Positions 22,417 to 30,110 of a DNA stretch of 64,000 nucleotides are shown here, piece by piece; within the stretch, counting starts at the first letter, position 1, and each line of letters opens with the position of its first letter. The notes under the pieces are model-generated. The model did not search any database, was not told where the DNA came from, and saw nothing but the letters and a program-made list of their open reading frames with translations. The DNA is from Marinomonas spartinae (GTDB lineage Bacteria > Pseudomonadota > Gammaproteobacteria > Pseudomonadales > Marinomonadaceae), in the NCBI RefSeq assembly GCF_016461715.1, contig NZ_JAEMUI010000014.1, positions 62,001 to 126,000 of the forward strand. The letters run 5' to 3'. A program made the position numbers and the translations under genes.

Positions 22417-22443
22417 ATTATACCTAAATATAGCATAATGCTA
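22417..22443 (-). promoter_or_regulatory. Early promoter (PR-like) with overlapping palindrome
   Basis: Minus-strand -10 TATAAT at 22417-22422, with TTAGCA as a possible -35 at 16-bp spacing. The palindrome TAGCAT-A-ATGCTA (22431-22443) fills the gap between them, so a bound repressor would block RNA polymerase. Confidence 0.55.
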
Positions 22444-22544
22444 ATACTTTTAGTCAACGTATACAGAAAATATTTTTGTTGTGCAGTTTTCGTCATACCA
22501 AAATACTACTTAATTCGATATTTTTGCGTAACCGGAGTGTGATA

Positions 22545-23315
22545 GTGATCGATAGCGGTGATAAAACGAAAACATCAAGAAGCAACATAGAAGAAAAGAA
22601 CAGCACTGCCGCTGCCTGTTCGCTGGCTATGCAACGCATTATCAACGCCTCTCGCTATGAGAAGAGCGATGTAGCAGAGTTTTTAGGTATCTCAACTCAG
22701 TCACTGGATAAGAGAATGCGGGGCATTATATCGTTTGCACTAGAAGAAGCGTTGATGATTTGTAAGCTTGTCGATATTCCTTTAACCGATGCACTAAAAA
22801 TTGCCGATATGTCAGATGAAGAGTTCCAAAATGCATGGATCTTTCAATGGCGTCGCCAAAACTTCGCAAAACATATTGCGCACTTAGAAGCAGACAAAGG
22901 CTATACACAAGTGAATATTGCCGAAAAATGCGGATATAGCCAAGCATGGTTAAGTCGAGTTTTGTCTGGAAAAGCCAAGCTGATTGGCCGTGTCTGTAGA
23001 GTACTAGAGCAACGATTAGACTTACCCGAAGAATGGCTAGACAGAAAGCCACTATCCCCACCAAAGGGCCAGCAAGTTAACACCGACCTAATCAGCAAAA
23101 CCAGCAGCCAGTTATTAGGCGCCGTCAAACAAGCGGGGTTCGATGTCGACAGCGAACTGCTTGTACCATACCTCACCGCAGTGGTTCAGCTATACAATGC
23201 CCGCGTAGCAGTGCGAGACGGCTTCGACCCAGAAACCGACGCCGCACAATTTCAGACCATATTTGATCAACTCACCATGCAGCTCAAAATGAAAGAAGGG
23301 TTGTGGAAGTTTTAA
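22545..23315 (+). CDS. Phage repressor, two HTH segments, no S24 peptidase domain
   Basis: A 256-residue protein. Start chosen at GTG 22545 (preceded by GGAG at 22534-22537); the ATG at 22476 is upstream in the AT-rich control region. Two helix-turn-helix segments are visible: KSDVAEFLGISTQSLDKRM (about 40-60) and TQVNIAEKCGYSQAWLSRVL (about 118-138). The C-terminus has no Ser-Lys peptidase motif, so LexA-like self-cleavage is unlikely. Position across from the early operon marks it as the lysogeny repressor. Induction might involve another signal. Confidence 0.7.
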   Translation: MIDSGDKTKTSRSNIEEKNSTAAACSLAMQRIINASRYEKSDVAEFLGISTQSLDKRMRGIISFALEEALMICKLVDIPLTDALKIADMSDEEFQNAWIFQWRRQNFAKHIAHLEADKGYTQVNIAEKCGYSQAWLSRVLSGKAKLIGRVCRVLEQRLDLPEEWLDRKPLSPPKGQQVNTDLISKTSSQLLGAVKQAGFDVDSELLVPYLTAVVQLYNARVAVRDGFDPETDAAQFQTIFDQLTMQLKMKEGLWKF

Positions 23316-23343
23316 TTTAACGACTAATCAAGAAAGGGACTTC

Positions 23344-23811
23344 ATGTCACAGAAAGAAACCTTTGAGCCGCTATATAATGGCGGTTTCCACGTCAAAACG
23401 CTTGGTCAGATAAAAAGTGAGCTGGTAGATGCATTTCCACTTTCTCAAACTAGACTCATTTTATTTAATAAATTTTCATTATTTCTTGACCATCTTATCA
23501 ATAAATTACATGTTAAGCCTGATACAATTTGGATAGATGGCTCCTATACTACAGTTAAAGAGAACCCAGCAGACATTGATATACTTGTAGTATTCGATAA
23601 AGACAGCGCAAATGCTATGAGCCAGAACAACCAAAAAGACTTAAAGCAACTTATAGCGAATAAAGGTTTTTCATCACTTTATAGTTGTGATGTATATTGG
23701 GTGTCTAAAGGTGACCAAGAAATGATGTCTTATTGGCGCGGCTGGTATGGATTTGACCGAAAAGATAACGCCAAAGGCATTATAAAATTAACCATGGAGG
23801 AGCCTGTATGA
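23344..23811 (+). CDS. Nucleotidyltransferase-like protein (DUF6932-type)
   Basis: A 155-residue protein with the nucleotidyltransferase signature IWIDGSYTT...PADIDILVVF (Gly-Ser, then Asp-x-Asp). A third acidic residue may be in SCDVYWV. This resembles small stand-alone polymerase-beta-fold proteins found in toxin and phage-exclusion loci. It starts 28 nt after the repressor stop with AAAGGG upstream, so it is probably co-transcribed from the lysogenic promoter, and overlaps the next gene by 4 nt (ATGA). Confidence 0.7.
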   Translation: MSQKETFEPLYNGGFHVKTLGQIKSELVDAFPLSQTRLILFNKFSLFLDHLINKLHVKPDTIWIDGSYTTVKENPADIDILVVFDKDSANAMSQNNQKDLKQLIANKGFSSLYSCDVYWVSKGDQEMMSYWRGWYGFDRKDNAKGIIKLTMEEPV

Positions 23812-24701
23812 GTACATTAATCAGACTCAAAGGCGCGCATGAAGAGCTAGCAAGACTGGAAAAACAATCTGACGGAAGCTTTGCGGACGTTATTACCCTC
23901 ATGTCATTTAAACAGCATGTTGAAGACCTTCAAGCCCAATCACTTGCAGAATTTAAAGAGACAGATCTCCAATTCTTAGATTTTCGCTTAAGCGCCGAGC
24001 ACTTAACGGATGGATCAACACCACTAAGCCTTGTCGCCAGGCTGACTAAAGCGACTAAAAAGCTGATATTAGAAGCAGCCCTAAGTACAATAGACACTCA
24101 GAGCAACAAGAAAGGACTGTTTGCTAACATTGAAAAAGGTCTTGACCTAAGATTAAATGCTCTACAGCCAGGCTCATCAAAACTAATAATTTCAGCAAAA
24201 GCCTCACCTGATCTGTTTGAGCATAATATAGCGTCTGTAGCTTTAGAGTCTGTCTTTTCCCATATGGGTTCAGTTGAAGAAATCAGCAAACTTGGATCTG
24301 GTGCATCTACTGCACTGCTTGAAATATTCAGAGCATCAGCCCAAGAAAAGGCAGATCTTGAAATGGTTTGGCGATCACCATTTGGGCCAAAAAGACGATG
24401 GACAGCAAGCAAAGACAAGCTTAGAACATTAATCAAAACTTTAAGCAAGCTAGAAGAAAGCCCAGCTGATCCGAAAGAGATTTTCGGATCTATATCACTG
24501 ATATCTGAAAGAAAAATTGAAGTTAAAGACATCTCTGACGAGACCACTATTATTTACGTTGGCTCAGACAAAATCGCCGACATAAAAAAACTTAGACTGG
24601 GTGAATATGCAAAATTTGTATGCCAAGCCAGAAAAAAGAAATCAAAGACTAAAACTCACAAAATAGAACTGAATCTAAATAGCATTACTTCGCTTGAGTG
24701 A
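23808..24701 (+). CDS. Partner of the nucleotidyltransferase-like protein, unknown family
   Basis: A 297-residue, mostly helical protein (MSTLIRLKGAHEELARLEKQ start), with a Ser/Leu-rich middle and a basic C-terminus (CQARKKKSKTKTHKIELNL). GGAGGAG precedes the ATG, which overlaps the previous stop. Stop and start overlap and constant orientation indicate a two-protein system. The layout after the repressor matches rexAB after lambda cI. No catalytic motif is recognised; it may sense infection or regulate the first protein. Confidence 0.65.
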   Translation: MSTLIRLKGAHEELARLEKQSDGSFADVITLMSFKQHVEDLQAQSLAEFKETDLQFLDFRLSAEHLTDGSTPLSLVARLTKATKKLILEAALSTIDTQSNKKGLFANIEKGLDLRLNALQPGSSKLIISAKASPDLFEHNIASVALESVFSHMGSVEEISKLGSGASTALLEIFRASAQEKADLEMVWRSPFGPKRRWTASKDKLRTLIKTLSKLEESPADPKEIFGSISLISERKIEVKDISDETTIIYVGSDKIADIKKLRLGEYAKFVCQARKKKSKTKTHKIELNLNSITSLE

Positions 24702-24860
24702 AGTATTGCTATATTTCATCACTCTATTAACCATTAACTCATCAATCATCACCTGATAATAAACCACCATACCGAGCATTCCGTCGTTTTTCGCGCGCAT
24801 TAGCAGGCACGTGAAGTGCCTAATGCGCTCCTCTATTTCACTTATTTCCATTCTTTCCAT
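24675..24860 (-). CDS. Small helical protein, unknown
   Basis: A 61-residue protein from ATG 24860 (MERMEISEIEERIRHFTCLL), chosen because a full AGGAGG lies at 24870-24875. It is one long Met-rich helical stretch. Its 3' end overlaps the 3' end of the plus-strand 297-residue gene by 27 nt. It may be an independently promoted small lysogenic gene. Confidence 0.5.
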   Translation of the reverse strand: MERMEISEIEERIRHFTCLLMRAKNDGMLGMVVYYQVMIDELMVNRVMKYSNTSLKRSNAI

Positions 24861-25075
24861 GTGGGCTTTCCTCCTGCCCCTGTTTTTATGCCCTTTCATT
24901 AGAAATTACAACAATATGACATTTTCCCTACACGTTAGAGACAAAAGACTACCCAATTTACACAACAAGCGGAGAGTCTCACTATCCACACTCAACGAAT
25001 AAACAATTTTGTAACAGCCAAAAACACACCAAACGGTTAATATTGGTTTGTCACTCACTAAAAAAGAATCACTCT
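24861..25075. other. AT-rich intergenic stretch between divergent small genes
   Basis: About 215 bp without a credible gene. It should hold divergent promoters for the 61-residue gene and the HTH gene at 25076, but no clear -35/-10 pair or operator stands out. Confidence 0.3.
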
Positions 25076-25387
25076 ATGACGTTCGGCAAAAACCTAAAAG
25101 CCGCACGGAACGCCGCACACATTTCACGGAGCGAATTCGCAAAACACATCAAGCGATCAGTACATACAGTTAAATCGTGGGAGCTAGATCGACACAAACC
25201 TGATGAACTCACTATCGCTAAAATTGAGCAATTTTTTCATCTAGAACGAGGCTATTTTTCTAACCCAACCTCACTTAGCCATGCAAAACTGATTGGCTCT
25301 TTGACCTGCGCCATTCAGAAATTACCCAACCAAAAGCGTCAACATGCCATTGCGCTAATAGAAAATATTACCCATCTCATCAGCTAA
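25076..25387 (+). CDS. XRE-family HTH regulator
   Basis: A 103-residue protein from ATG 25076 (MTFGKNLKAARNAAHISRSE). The helix-turn-helix is FAKHIKRSVHTVKSWELDRH followed by KPDELTIAKIEQFF, typical XRE. The C-terminal helix (KQRQHAIALIENI type) may mediate dimerisation. A strong terminator follows. It is a second repressor-type protein, possibly controlling the plus-strand accessory operon. Confidence 0.8.
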   Translation: MTFGKNLKAARNAAHISRSEFAKHIKRSVHTVKSWELDRHKPDELTIAKIEQFFHLERGYFSNPTSLSHAKLIGSLTCAIQKLPNQKRQHAIALIENITHLIS

Positions 25388-25415
25388 CTATAACCATTCG
25401 ACCTCTATAATACAC

Positions 25416-25452
25416 AAGCATTACTGTATAAATAAACAGTAATGCTTTTTTT
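25416..25452 (+). terminator. Terminator after the XRE regulator
   Basis: Perfect stem AAGCATTACTGT / ACAGTAATGCTT with an 8-nt loop, followed by seven T. Confidence 0.9.
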
Positions 25453-25471
25453 ATTATTTTCTATAACTCTA

Positions 25472-25501
25472 TTGCGTAAAAATATCTTTTAGGTATATAT
25501 T
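25472..25501 (+). promoter_or_regulatory. Candidate promoter of the plus-strand accessory operon
   Basis: TTGCGT (25472-25477) with TATATT (25496-25501) at 18 bp, or TATATA at 16 bp, located between the preceding terminator and the first gene of a run of closely packed plus-strand genes. Confidence 0.45.
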
Positions 25502-25528
25502 CAATAAATCAACGCAGGAGAGACAAGA

Positions 25529-25960
25529 ATGTCATCTACAAACATAACGTTTTATGCATCCAAAAAAGCCACGCTAAACAGCACGCAATTAGAGCCATTG
25601 GTTCTGTTTGCTCAGGGTTTTCCAGTAAAAACGATTTCGCACCAACTCGGAAAAGCCGACCCAACAATCAATCACCATCTTGTATCAGCGCGTCACCATT
25701 ACAACGCACGCAACACCACTCACGCCGTGGCCATTGCTGTGGCGCGCGGTGACATCAAATTCAAGTCAGTCAGCAACTACACAAACACACTGCGCTGCGG
25801 CGCCATTGCCTTCTTACTCATGACGGGCATTTCTTGTTACGAAGATACCCCGTTTGTGGGTGACATAGACCACGTACTTTCTCGCGCTGGCAGACACGTC
25901 AAGGGCCATAAAGGCTCGAGAGGCGTAAAGCGCGATTTTCTTGATATCCAAATCGTTTAG
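25529..25960 (+). CDS. LuxR/GerE-type HTH protein
   Basis: A 143-residue protein with GGAGAGA before the ATG. Residues 16-75 (LNSTQLEPLVLFAQGFPVKT, then ISHQLGKADPTINHHLVSAR) match the four-helix LuxR C-terminal DNA-binding domain, including the final NARNTTHAVAIAVARGDI helix. No signal-binding or receiver domain precedes it; instead a basic C-terminal part follows (about 80-143, RAGRHVKGHKGSRGVKRD). As first gene of the operon it may autoregulate it or interfere with host regulation. Confidence 0.75.
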   Translation: MSSTNITFYASKKATLNSTQLEPLVLFAQGFPVKTISHQLGKADPTINHHLVSARHHYNARNTTHAVAIAVARGDIKFKSVSNYTNTLRCGAIAFLLMTGISCYEDTPFVGDIDHVLSRAGRHVKGHKGSRGVKRDFLDIQIV

Positions 25961-25972
25961 GAGAACACCACC

Positions 25973-26356
25973 ATGGCAAGACAACCATTAGCTCGCGGCC
26001 GTTTGGCTTACGTTGCAGAAACTTACCCAAGCAACGAACTGGACCAAAACCGCCAGCCAAAACAAAAAAACCGCTACGCCACCCTTGGCCGTGTGACCGC
26101 ATGGCCAGCGGAAAACGGCGCAACCATGCCACAAATCAGCCTTGATCTGGACGCTCTGCCTGTGGGCCTAAACGGATCAACAAAGCTTTTCATCTTCTGG
26201 GATGACGCTAACCAGCAGCAAGAAAGCTACCCACAGGGATACGACCAACAGCCGCAATCATTCGGCAGCTGGGGCAATCCGCCTCAACAGCCAGCGCCAC
26301 AAAACGGCTTTAACCAGCATCAGCAATACACACAACCATTACGAAATCAGCGTTAA
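25973..26356 (+). CDS. Phage protein with Gln/Pro-rich tail, possibly ssDNA-binding-like
   Basis: A 127-residue protein, with a compact beta-rich first part (AYVAETYPSNELDQNRQPKQ to TKLFIFWDDA) and a tail from about residue 80 dominated by Gln, Asn and Pro (QPQSFGSWGNPPQQPAPQN). Structured domain plus flexible polar tail recalls single-strand-binding proteins, though the acidic tip usual in SSB is absent. GGAGAACACC precedes the ATG. Function is a guess. Confidence 0.55.
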   Translation: MARQPLARGRLAYVAETYPSNELDQNRQPKQKNRYATLGRVTAWPAENGATMPQISLDLDALPVGLNGSTKLFIFWDDANQQQESYPQGYDQQPQSFGSWGNPPQQPAPQNGFNQHQQYTQPLRNQR

Positions 26357-26370
26357 CCAAGGAGAAGACC

Positions 26371-26814
26371 ATGTCAGAAGGATTTTTAATACTCAACCGC
26401 AACCCGAAGCAAGGTATCACCATTACCGTGCCACCCAGCACCACAGAAACAAAAGTCCAAGTGTGCTCTTTGGGAGTCTCTGGACGACAAACAAAGCTCG
26501 GCTTCAAGGCCAGCAGCAACGTCAAAGTATTGCGTGATGAGTTAATCGAACGCGATCAAAAAGCCGCACAAGAAAAAGTTGAAAAACTTTGGGCTGTGCA
26601 TGTCAAAGGCCCTGATAGCGTATTGCCTACATCATCTAAAGCAGATGCCATATTCCGCTCAGGGAAGCTCAATAAAGACTTCGAAGAAATCCATAAGTCA
26701 CTAGATCCAAAATACGCACCAACACTTGAAGCAGAAGTTATCGAATGGGCAGGAACGCCAGAAGCGCATGCAGAGCGACTTAAAGACGGTGTTGATTGGT
26801 CGGATTTAGGATAA
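26371..26814 (+). CDS. CsrA-like protein with C-terminal extension
   Basis: A 147-residue protein. Residues 4-62 follow the CsrA/RsmA pattern: GFLILNRNPKQGITITV, then KVQVCSLGVSGRQTKLGFKA and NVKVLRDELIERD. The conserved N-terminal LILxR, central GxxGxQxxLG and the Arg of VxRDEL (matching CsrA R44) are all present. A ~85-residue acidic/helical C-terminus has no counterpart in CsrA (61 residues). It may bind mRNA leaders with GGA motifs, or act as a decoy of host CsrA. AAGGAG precedes the ATG. Confidence 0.75.
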   Translation: MSEGFLILNRNPKQGITITVPPSTTETKVQVCSLGVSGRQTKLGFKASSNVKVLRDELIERDQKAAQEKVEKLWAVHVKGPDSVLPTSSKADAIFRSGKLNKDFEEIHKSLDPKYAPTLEAEVIEWAGTPEAHAERLKDGVDWSDLG

Positions 26815-26824
26815 GGAGAAAATT

Positions 26825-27271
26825 ATGTTTACTGAAAAACGCCCAACAATGACCAGCGATATATTAATCGCCGCAGCAATCAGCCAAGGCATGACAGAGA
26901 GTGAAGCCAACGAAATAGGTCACAACTATAGCGGCCACATGGATGGCTATGATCTAGCAAAATATCTAGATAGACACTGCGACTGGGATACGAGCAGAGA
27001 AACAGTAGATGAACTAGATGAGGTCATCTTTGAAGCAAAAGAAAAGCTCAAAGCGCTTGAATACGAATGGGTTTCTCGAAACAACATACAGCAACCGCTT
27101 TGCAATGGCACAAGAATCAAAGACGGCATCATTGATGGTGTCTACGAATATCAAGCAGCTCGCTACAAAGTCATTAAAAATGGCGACACAGCGCAAAGCA
27201 GTAGCCGCTTAATCGTGAAATTTGAAGACGCTGTTTTAACAGACCAACCTCAGATTGAAGGAGCAGCATAA
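26825..27271 (+). CDS. Phage protein of unknown function
   Basis: A 148-residue acidic protein ([20 protein letters not shown] start). The middle ([20 protein letters not shown]) is helical. AAGGAG supports the first ATG. Its TAA overlaps the A of the rdgC ATG, so the pair is co-translated. No family is recognised. Confidence 0.6.
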   Translation: MFTEKRPTMTSDILIAAAISQGMTESEANEIGHNYSGHMDGYDLAKYLDRHCDWDTSRETVDELDEVIFEAKEKLKALEYEWVSRNNIQQPLCNGTRIKDGIIDGVYEYQAARYKVIKNGDTAQSSSRLIVKFEDAVLTDQPQIEGAA

Positions 27272-28419
27272 TGTTTTTCAAAACCGCAACGCTATTTCAG
27301 CTTTCAAACCCTATCGATTTGTACGAATTGGAAGCCGCGCTTCCAGCTTTTCCCCTCAAAGAAGTGGGGACAAACGATGAATTCACATTTGGCGCCTTGC
27401 CGCTGATCCGCAACAGTGGCACATGGGCGATAGGTTCAGACGAATGTTGCTTATTCCGCTTCGGCAAAGAAGAAAAAAGCCTTCCCTCTTCCGTTGTTCG
27501 CGAAGCACTCGAAGTAAAAGTCGCTGAAATCGAGCTGCTAGAAGGTCGCAAAGTAGGCCGTAAAGAAAAAGCCGACATCAAAGACGAGCTGATCTTTACC
27601 ATGCGCCCAACTGCCTACGCCAAGCGCACCGACGTGTGGATGCACATCGACAACAACGCTGGCCTACTTGTTATCTACACCACAACAGCCAGCATGATCG
27701 AGCATGCGTTCAAGCACCTGCAAACCATGCTCGGCCGCTTTCCAATGACACCACTACAAGCACAAACCAACCCCTCATTCATCATGAGCGAATGGTTACT
27801 GATGAATGCATTGCCAGCCAGCCTAGAGACGGGCGACCGCTGCGATATTCAGGATCATAGCGAAGACAAGGCAAGCATTGCATTCAAATCACTAGAGCCC
27901 CTAAGTGAAGACGTAACACGGCATCTTGACCAAGGCATGTCAGTAAAAAGCCTAGCCCTACGCTACAGCGACAAGCTTTCATTCGTGCTTAACGATGACC
28001 TAACCATTCGAAAAATCAAATGGGACGACGCCATCAAAGAGGCGGCTTTCAGCGATTCAGACGGCGGCGCCTTGTCAGACCTAGACGCCAACTTCGCTAT
28101 AGCTTCCCTCACCATGCGCGAGCTATTCAACAGCCTATCAAGCTGGTTTGACATCATGAGCAAAACTGAACAACAGGAAGATAACCAAGAGAATTATAAG
28201 GAACCACCTAAAGCGGAATTAGGACTCGACCACCTTTATTCAGAGGCCGTAAAAATCGTCATAGAAGCAGGCATCGCCTCAATATCTCGCATTCAGCGCC
28301 GTCTAAAAATTGGCTATAACCGCGCCGCAAGATTAATAGAAGAAATGGAAAAACAAGGCGTAGTTTCAGCCATGGCGCAAAACGGCCAACGCGAAGTACT
28401 GAAAGGAGACGCAGCATGA
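27271..28419 (+). CDS. rdgC: RdgC-type recombination-associated protein with FtsK-gamma-like C-terminal domain
   Basis: A 382-residue protein (E. coli RdgC: 303). Residues 1-300 are Rdg[21 protein letters not shown], the conserved [20 protein letters not shown], then [15 protein letters not shown]. In E. coli RdgC binds duplex DNA as a ring and limits RecA. After a polar linker, residues ~320-378 match the winged-helix FtsK gamma domain ([49 protein letters not shown]), which in FtsK reads KOPS DNA motifs. The fusion suggests sequence-directed loading of RdgC. Confidence 0.88.
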   Translation: MFFKTATLFQLSNPIDLYELEAALPAFPLKEVGTNDEFTFGALPLIRNSGTWAIGSDECCLFRFGKEEKSLPSSVVREALEVKVAEIELLEGRKVGRKEKADIKDELIFTMRPTAYAKRTDVWMHIDNNAGLLVIYTTTASMIEHAFKHLQTMLGRFPMTPLQAQTNPSFIMSEWLLMNALPASLETGDRCDIQDHSEDKASIAFKSLEPLSEDVTRHLDQGMSVKSLALRYSDKLSFVLNDDLTIRKIKWDDAIKEAAFSDSDGGALSDLDANFAIASLTMRELFNSLSSWFDIMSKTEQQEDNQENYKEPPKAELGLDHLYSEAVKIVIEAGIASISRIQRRLKIGYNRAARLIEEMEKQGVVSAMAQNGQREVLKGDAA

Positions 28420-29072
28420 AAGAGCGCCCTATCTTATTCAACACCGACATGGTGAAAGCCATCCTCGATGGCCGCAAAACCCAAACGCGCCGACCAGTGA
28501 AAAGCCAGCCATCAAATGGCTGGGCGTTTGAAGGCGCGGAATCTGGCGGAGCTTTTGGACGAATCACTTCCAGCCACCCGAAAAAAGGTAAGTTTGGTGC
28601 GTTTGTGCGCCGTAGGGTTGGCACTGACTTTCCAGAAGCAGACATAGAGGTTTCACCGTACGGAATGCCAGGCGACCACCTATGGGTGCGTGAGACGTTT
28701 TGCCCTGTAGATGATACTGAGTTTGGCGGAGGCAAATGGGTTGACTATCGAGCAACGCCATCAGACAGCGAATCACACCCTGCAGGCTGGCATAACGCGC
28801 CAGACGATTCAGAGGCTATGAAATGGAAACCATCAATCCACATGCCTCGCTGGGCATGCCGTCTTGTTCTAGAAATTACCAACGTTCGCTTAGAGCGCAT
28901 ACAAGACATCACCGAAAAAGACGCAAAGGCCGAAGGATTTAAAACAAAAGAAGCTTTTATTGAAACATGGGAAAAGCTTTACCCGAACCCTGATCAAAAC
29001 AACCAGTGGGCATGGGTAGTCGAATTCAAAATCATTGAGCTAAACGGTAAAAAAATGGAGCAAGCAGCATGA
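28416..29072 (+). CDS. ASCH/PUA-like phage protein
   Basis: A 218-residue protein with the phage-typical start [20 protein letters not shown] and then TRRPVK, as in ASCH-domain proteins related to PUA RNA/modified-base binders. Further family-like parts are [19 protein letters not shown] and [20 protein letters not shown]. It overlaps the rdgC stop by 4 nt and the next gene likewise. Function is unproven; related domains bind RNA or modified bases. Confidence 0.75.
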   Translation: MKERPILFNTDMVKAILDGRKTQTRRPVKSQPSNGWAFEGAESGGAFGRITSSHPKKGKFGAFVRRRVGTDFPEADIEVSPYGMPGDHLWVRETFCPVDDTEFGGGKWVDYRATPSDSESHPAGWHNAPDDSEAMKWKPSIHMPRWACRLVLEITNVRLERIQDITEKDAKAEGFKTKEAFIETWEKLYPNPDQNNQWAWVVEFKIIELNGKKMEQAA

Positions 29073-29536
29073 ACACGCTATCAATCGATTGGAATTTAAG
29101 CGGCCTTGCTGGCCATGATAAACACGGCAACGAAATCAGCGTACGCGAATTAGTTGCAGCGATTGAGGGCTTTCAAGCCATTGAAGCCATCGCCAAACTG
29201 TCACCCGACATGCGCGATTCACTCGCTCGTCAGGCAGCGGAAAACCACCGCATGGCAATGCGCTGCGAATCACAACAGCGTGAAATTGCCGCATTAGAAA
29301 GCGCGTTAAACAATACATACGCTCGCATCAGCAACTTGCTTGCTGAACATGCCAATATACAAAACGACGCGGCGCTATCCGCCCTCGCTATCTATGCAAA
29401 CCCTCACAGCTGGGCCAACCCACGCAACGAACATGGCGACCTAAAAACCGACCAAAGAAACGTCTTTATTAAAGGCTTCCACGGCTTCGAACTCGCCATG
29501 TCCGTACTACAACAAAACAAAGAACAAGCGGCCTAA
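29069..29536 (+). CDS. Coiled-coil phage protein, unknown
   Basis: A 155-residue protein ([20 protein letters not shown] start) with a heptad-like central helix (ENHRMAMRCESQQREIAALE and ALNNTYARISNLLAEHANI, about 70-115). Start overlaps the previous stop by 4 nt. No function is recognised. Confidence 0.6.
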   Translation: MNTLSIDWNLSGLAGHDKHGNEISVRELVAAIEGFQAIEAIAKLSPDMRDSLARQAAENHRMAMRCESQQREIAALESALNNTYARISNLLAEHANIQNDAALSALAIYANPHSWANPRNEHGDLKTDQRNVFIKGFHGFELAMSVLQQNKEQAA

Positions 29537-29559
29537 TAAGGCCAACAGGGAGAGTCATT

Positions 29560-30108
29560 ATGAACGTTGAATTACCAGATTTTTTAATTCATATGTCAGA
29601 GCAGATGAACAATCAAGACAATCGCAGCACGTCTGATGTCATCTACGAAGTTAAACAACATCAATACTTTGTCACCGAGGAAGGCTACAACGAGCATCAC
29701 TTTATTCTTGCAGATGACGACGGTGAATTCTTCCGCAGCGACACAGGAGACGAAGAAGAAGCAAAAGACTATCTCTTGGATTTTTACGAAGAAGCTTGTG
29801 CTGATTGGTTGGCACAAAACCACGAAGATGAGCTAAATGATGGCCGAGATTCTGAAGAGCTATTTCAAGAAAAATTCGACCTATCTGAAGATATCGAAGA
29901 CTTTCACGACGAAATAAAAAAGCTTGCCGTACAACAAATTGATGTCGTTCTGCACACATGCTTCACAGAAAAAGAAGCTCTTGCTATCGCAAGCCGATAC
30001 CACGAAAGCGCAGAAGTCTTTACCTATGGAGTTTCTTTGTATTTAGCAGAAGAAACAAAGCAACTGAGAAACTGGATTCAGTCGCTTACTGAAAAACAGG
30101 GAGAGTAA
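29560..30108 (+). CDS. Highly acidic phage protein
   Basis: A 182-residue protein with dense Asp/Glu over about residues 48-115 (DDDGEFFRSDTGDEEEAKDY, EDELNDGRDSEELFQEKFD, SEDIEDFHDE). It sits 2 nt before the methylase gene. The charge pattern resembles DNA-mimic or antirestriction proteins such as ArdA, but no ArdA motif is certain. GGGAGAG precedes the ATG. Confidence 0.6.
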   Translation: MNVELPDFLIHMSEQMNNQDNRSTSDVIYEVKQHQYFVTEEGYNEHHFILADDDGEFFRSDTGDEEEAKDYLLDFYEEACADWLAQNHEDELNDGRDSEELFQEKFDLSEDIEDFHDEIKKLAVQQIDVVLHTCFTEKEALAIASRYHESAEVFTYGVSLYLAEETKQLRNWIQSLTEKQGE

Positions 30109-30110
30109 CC

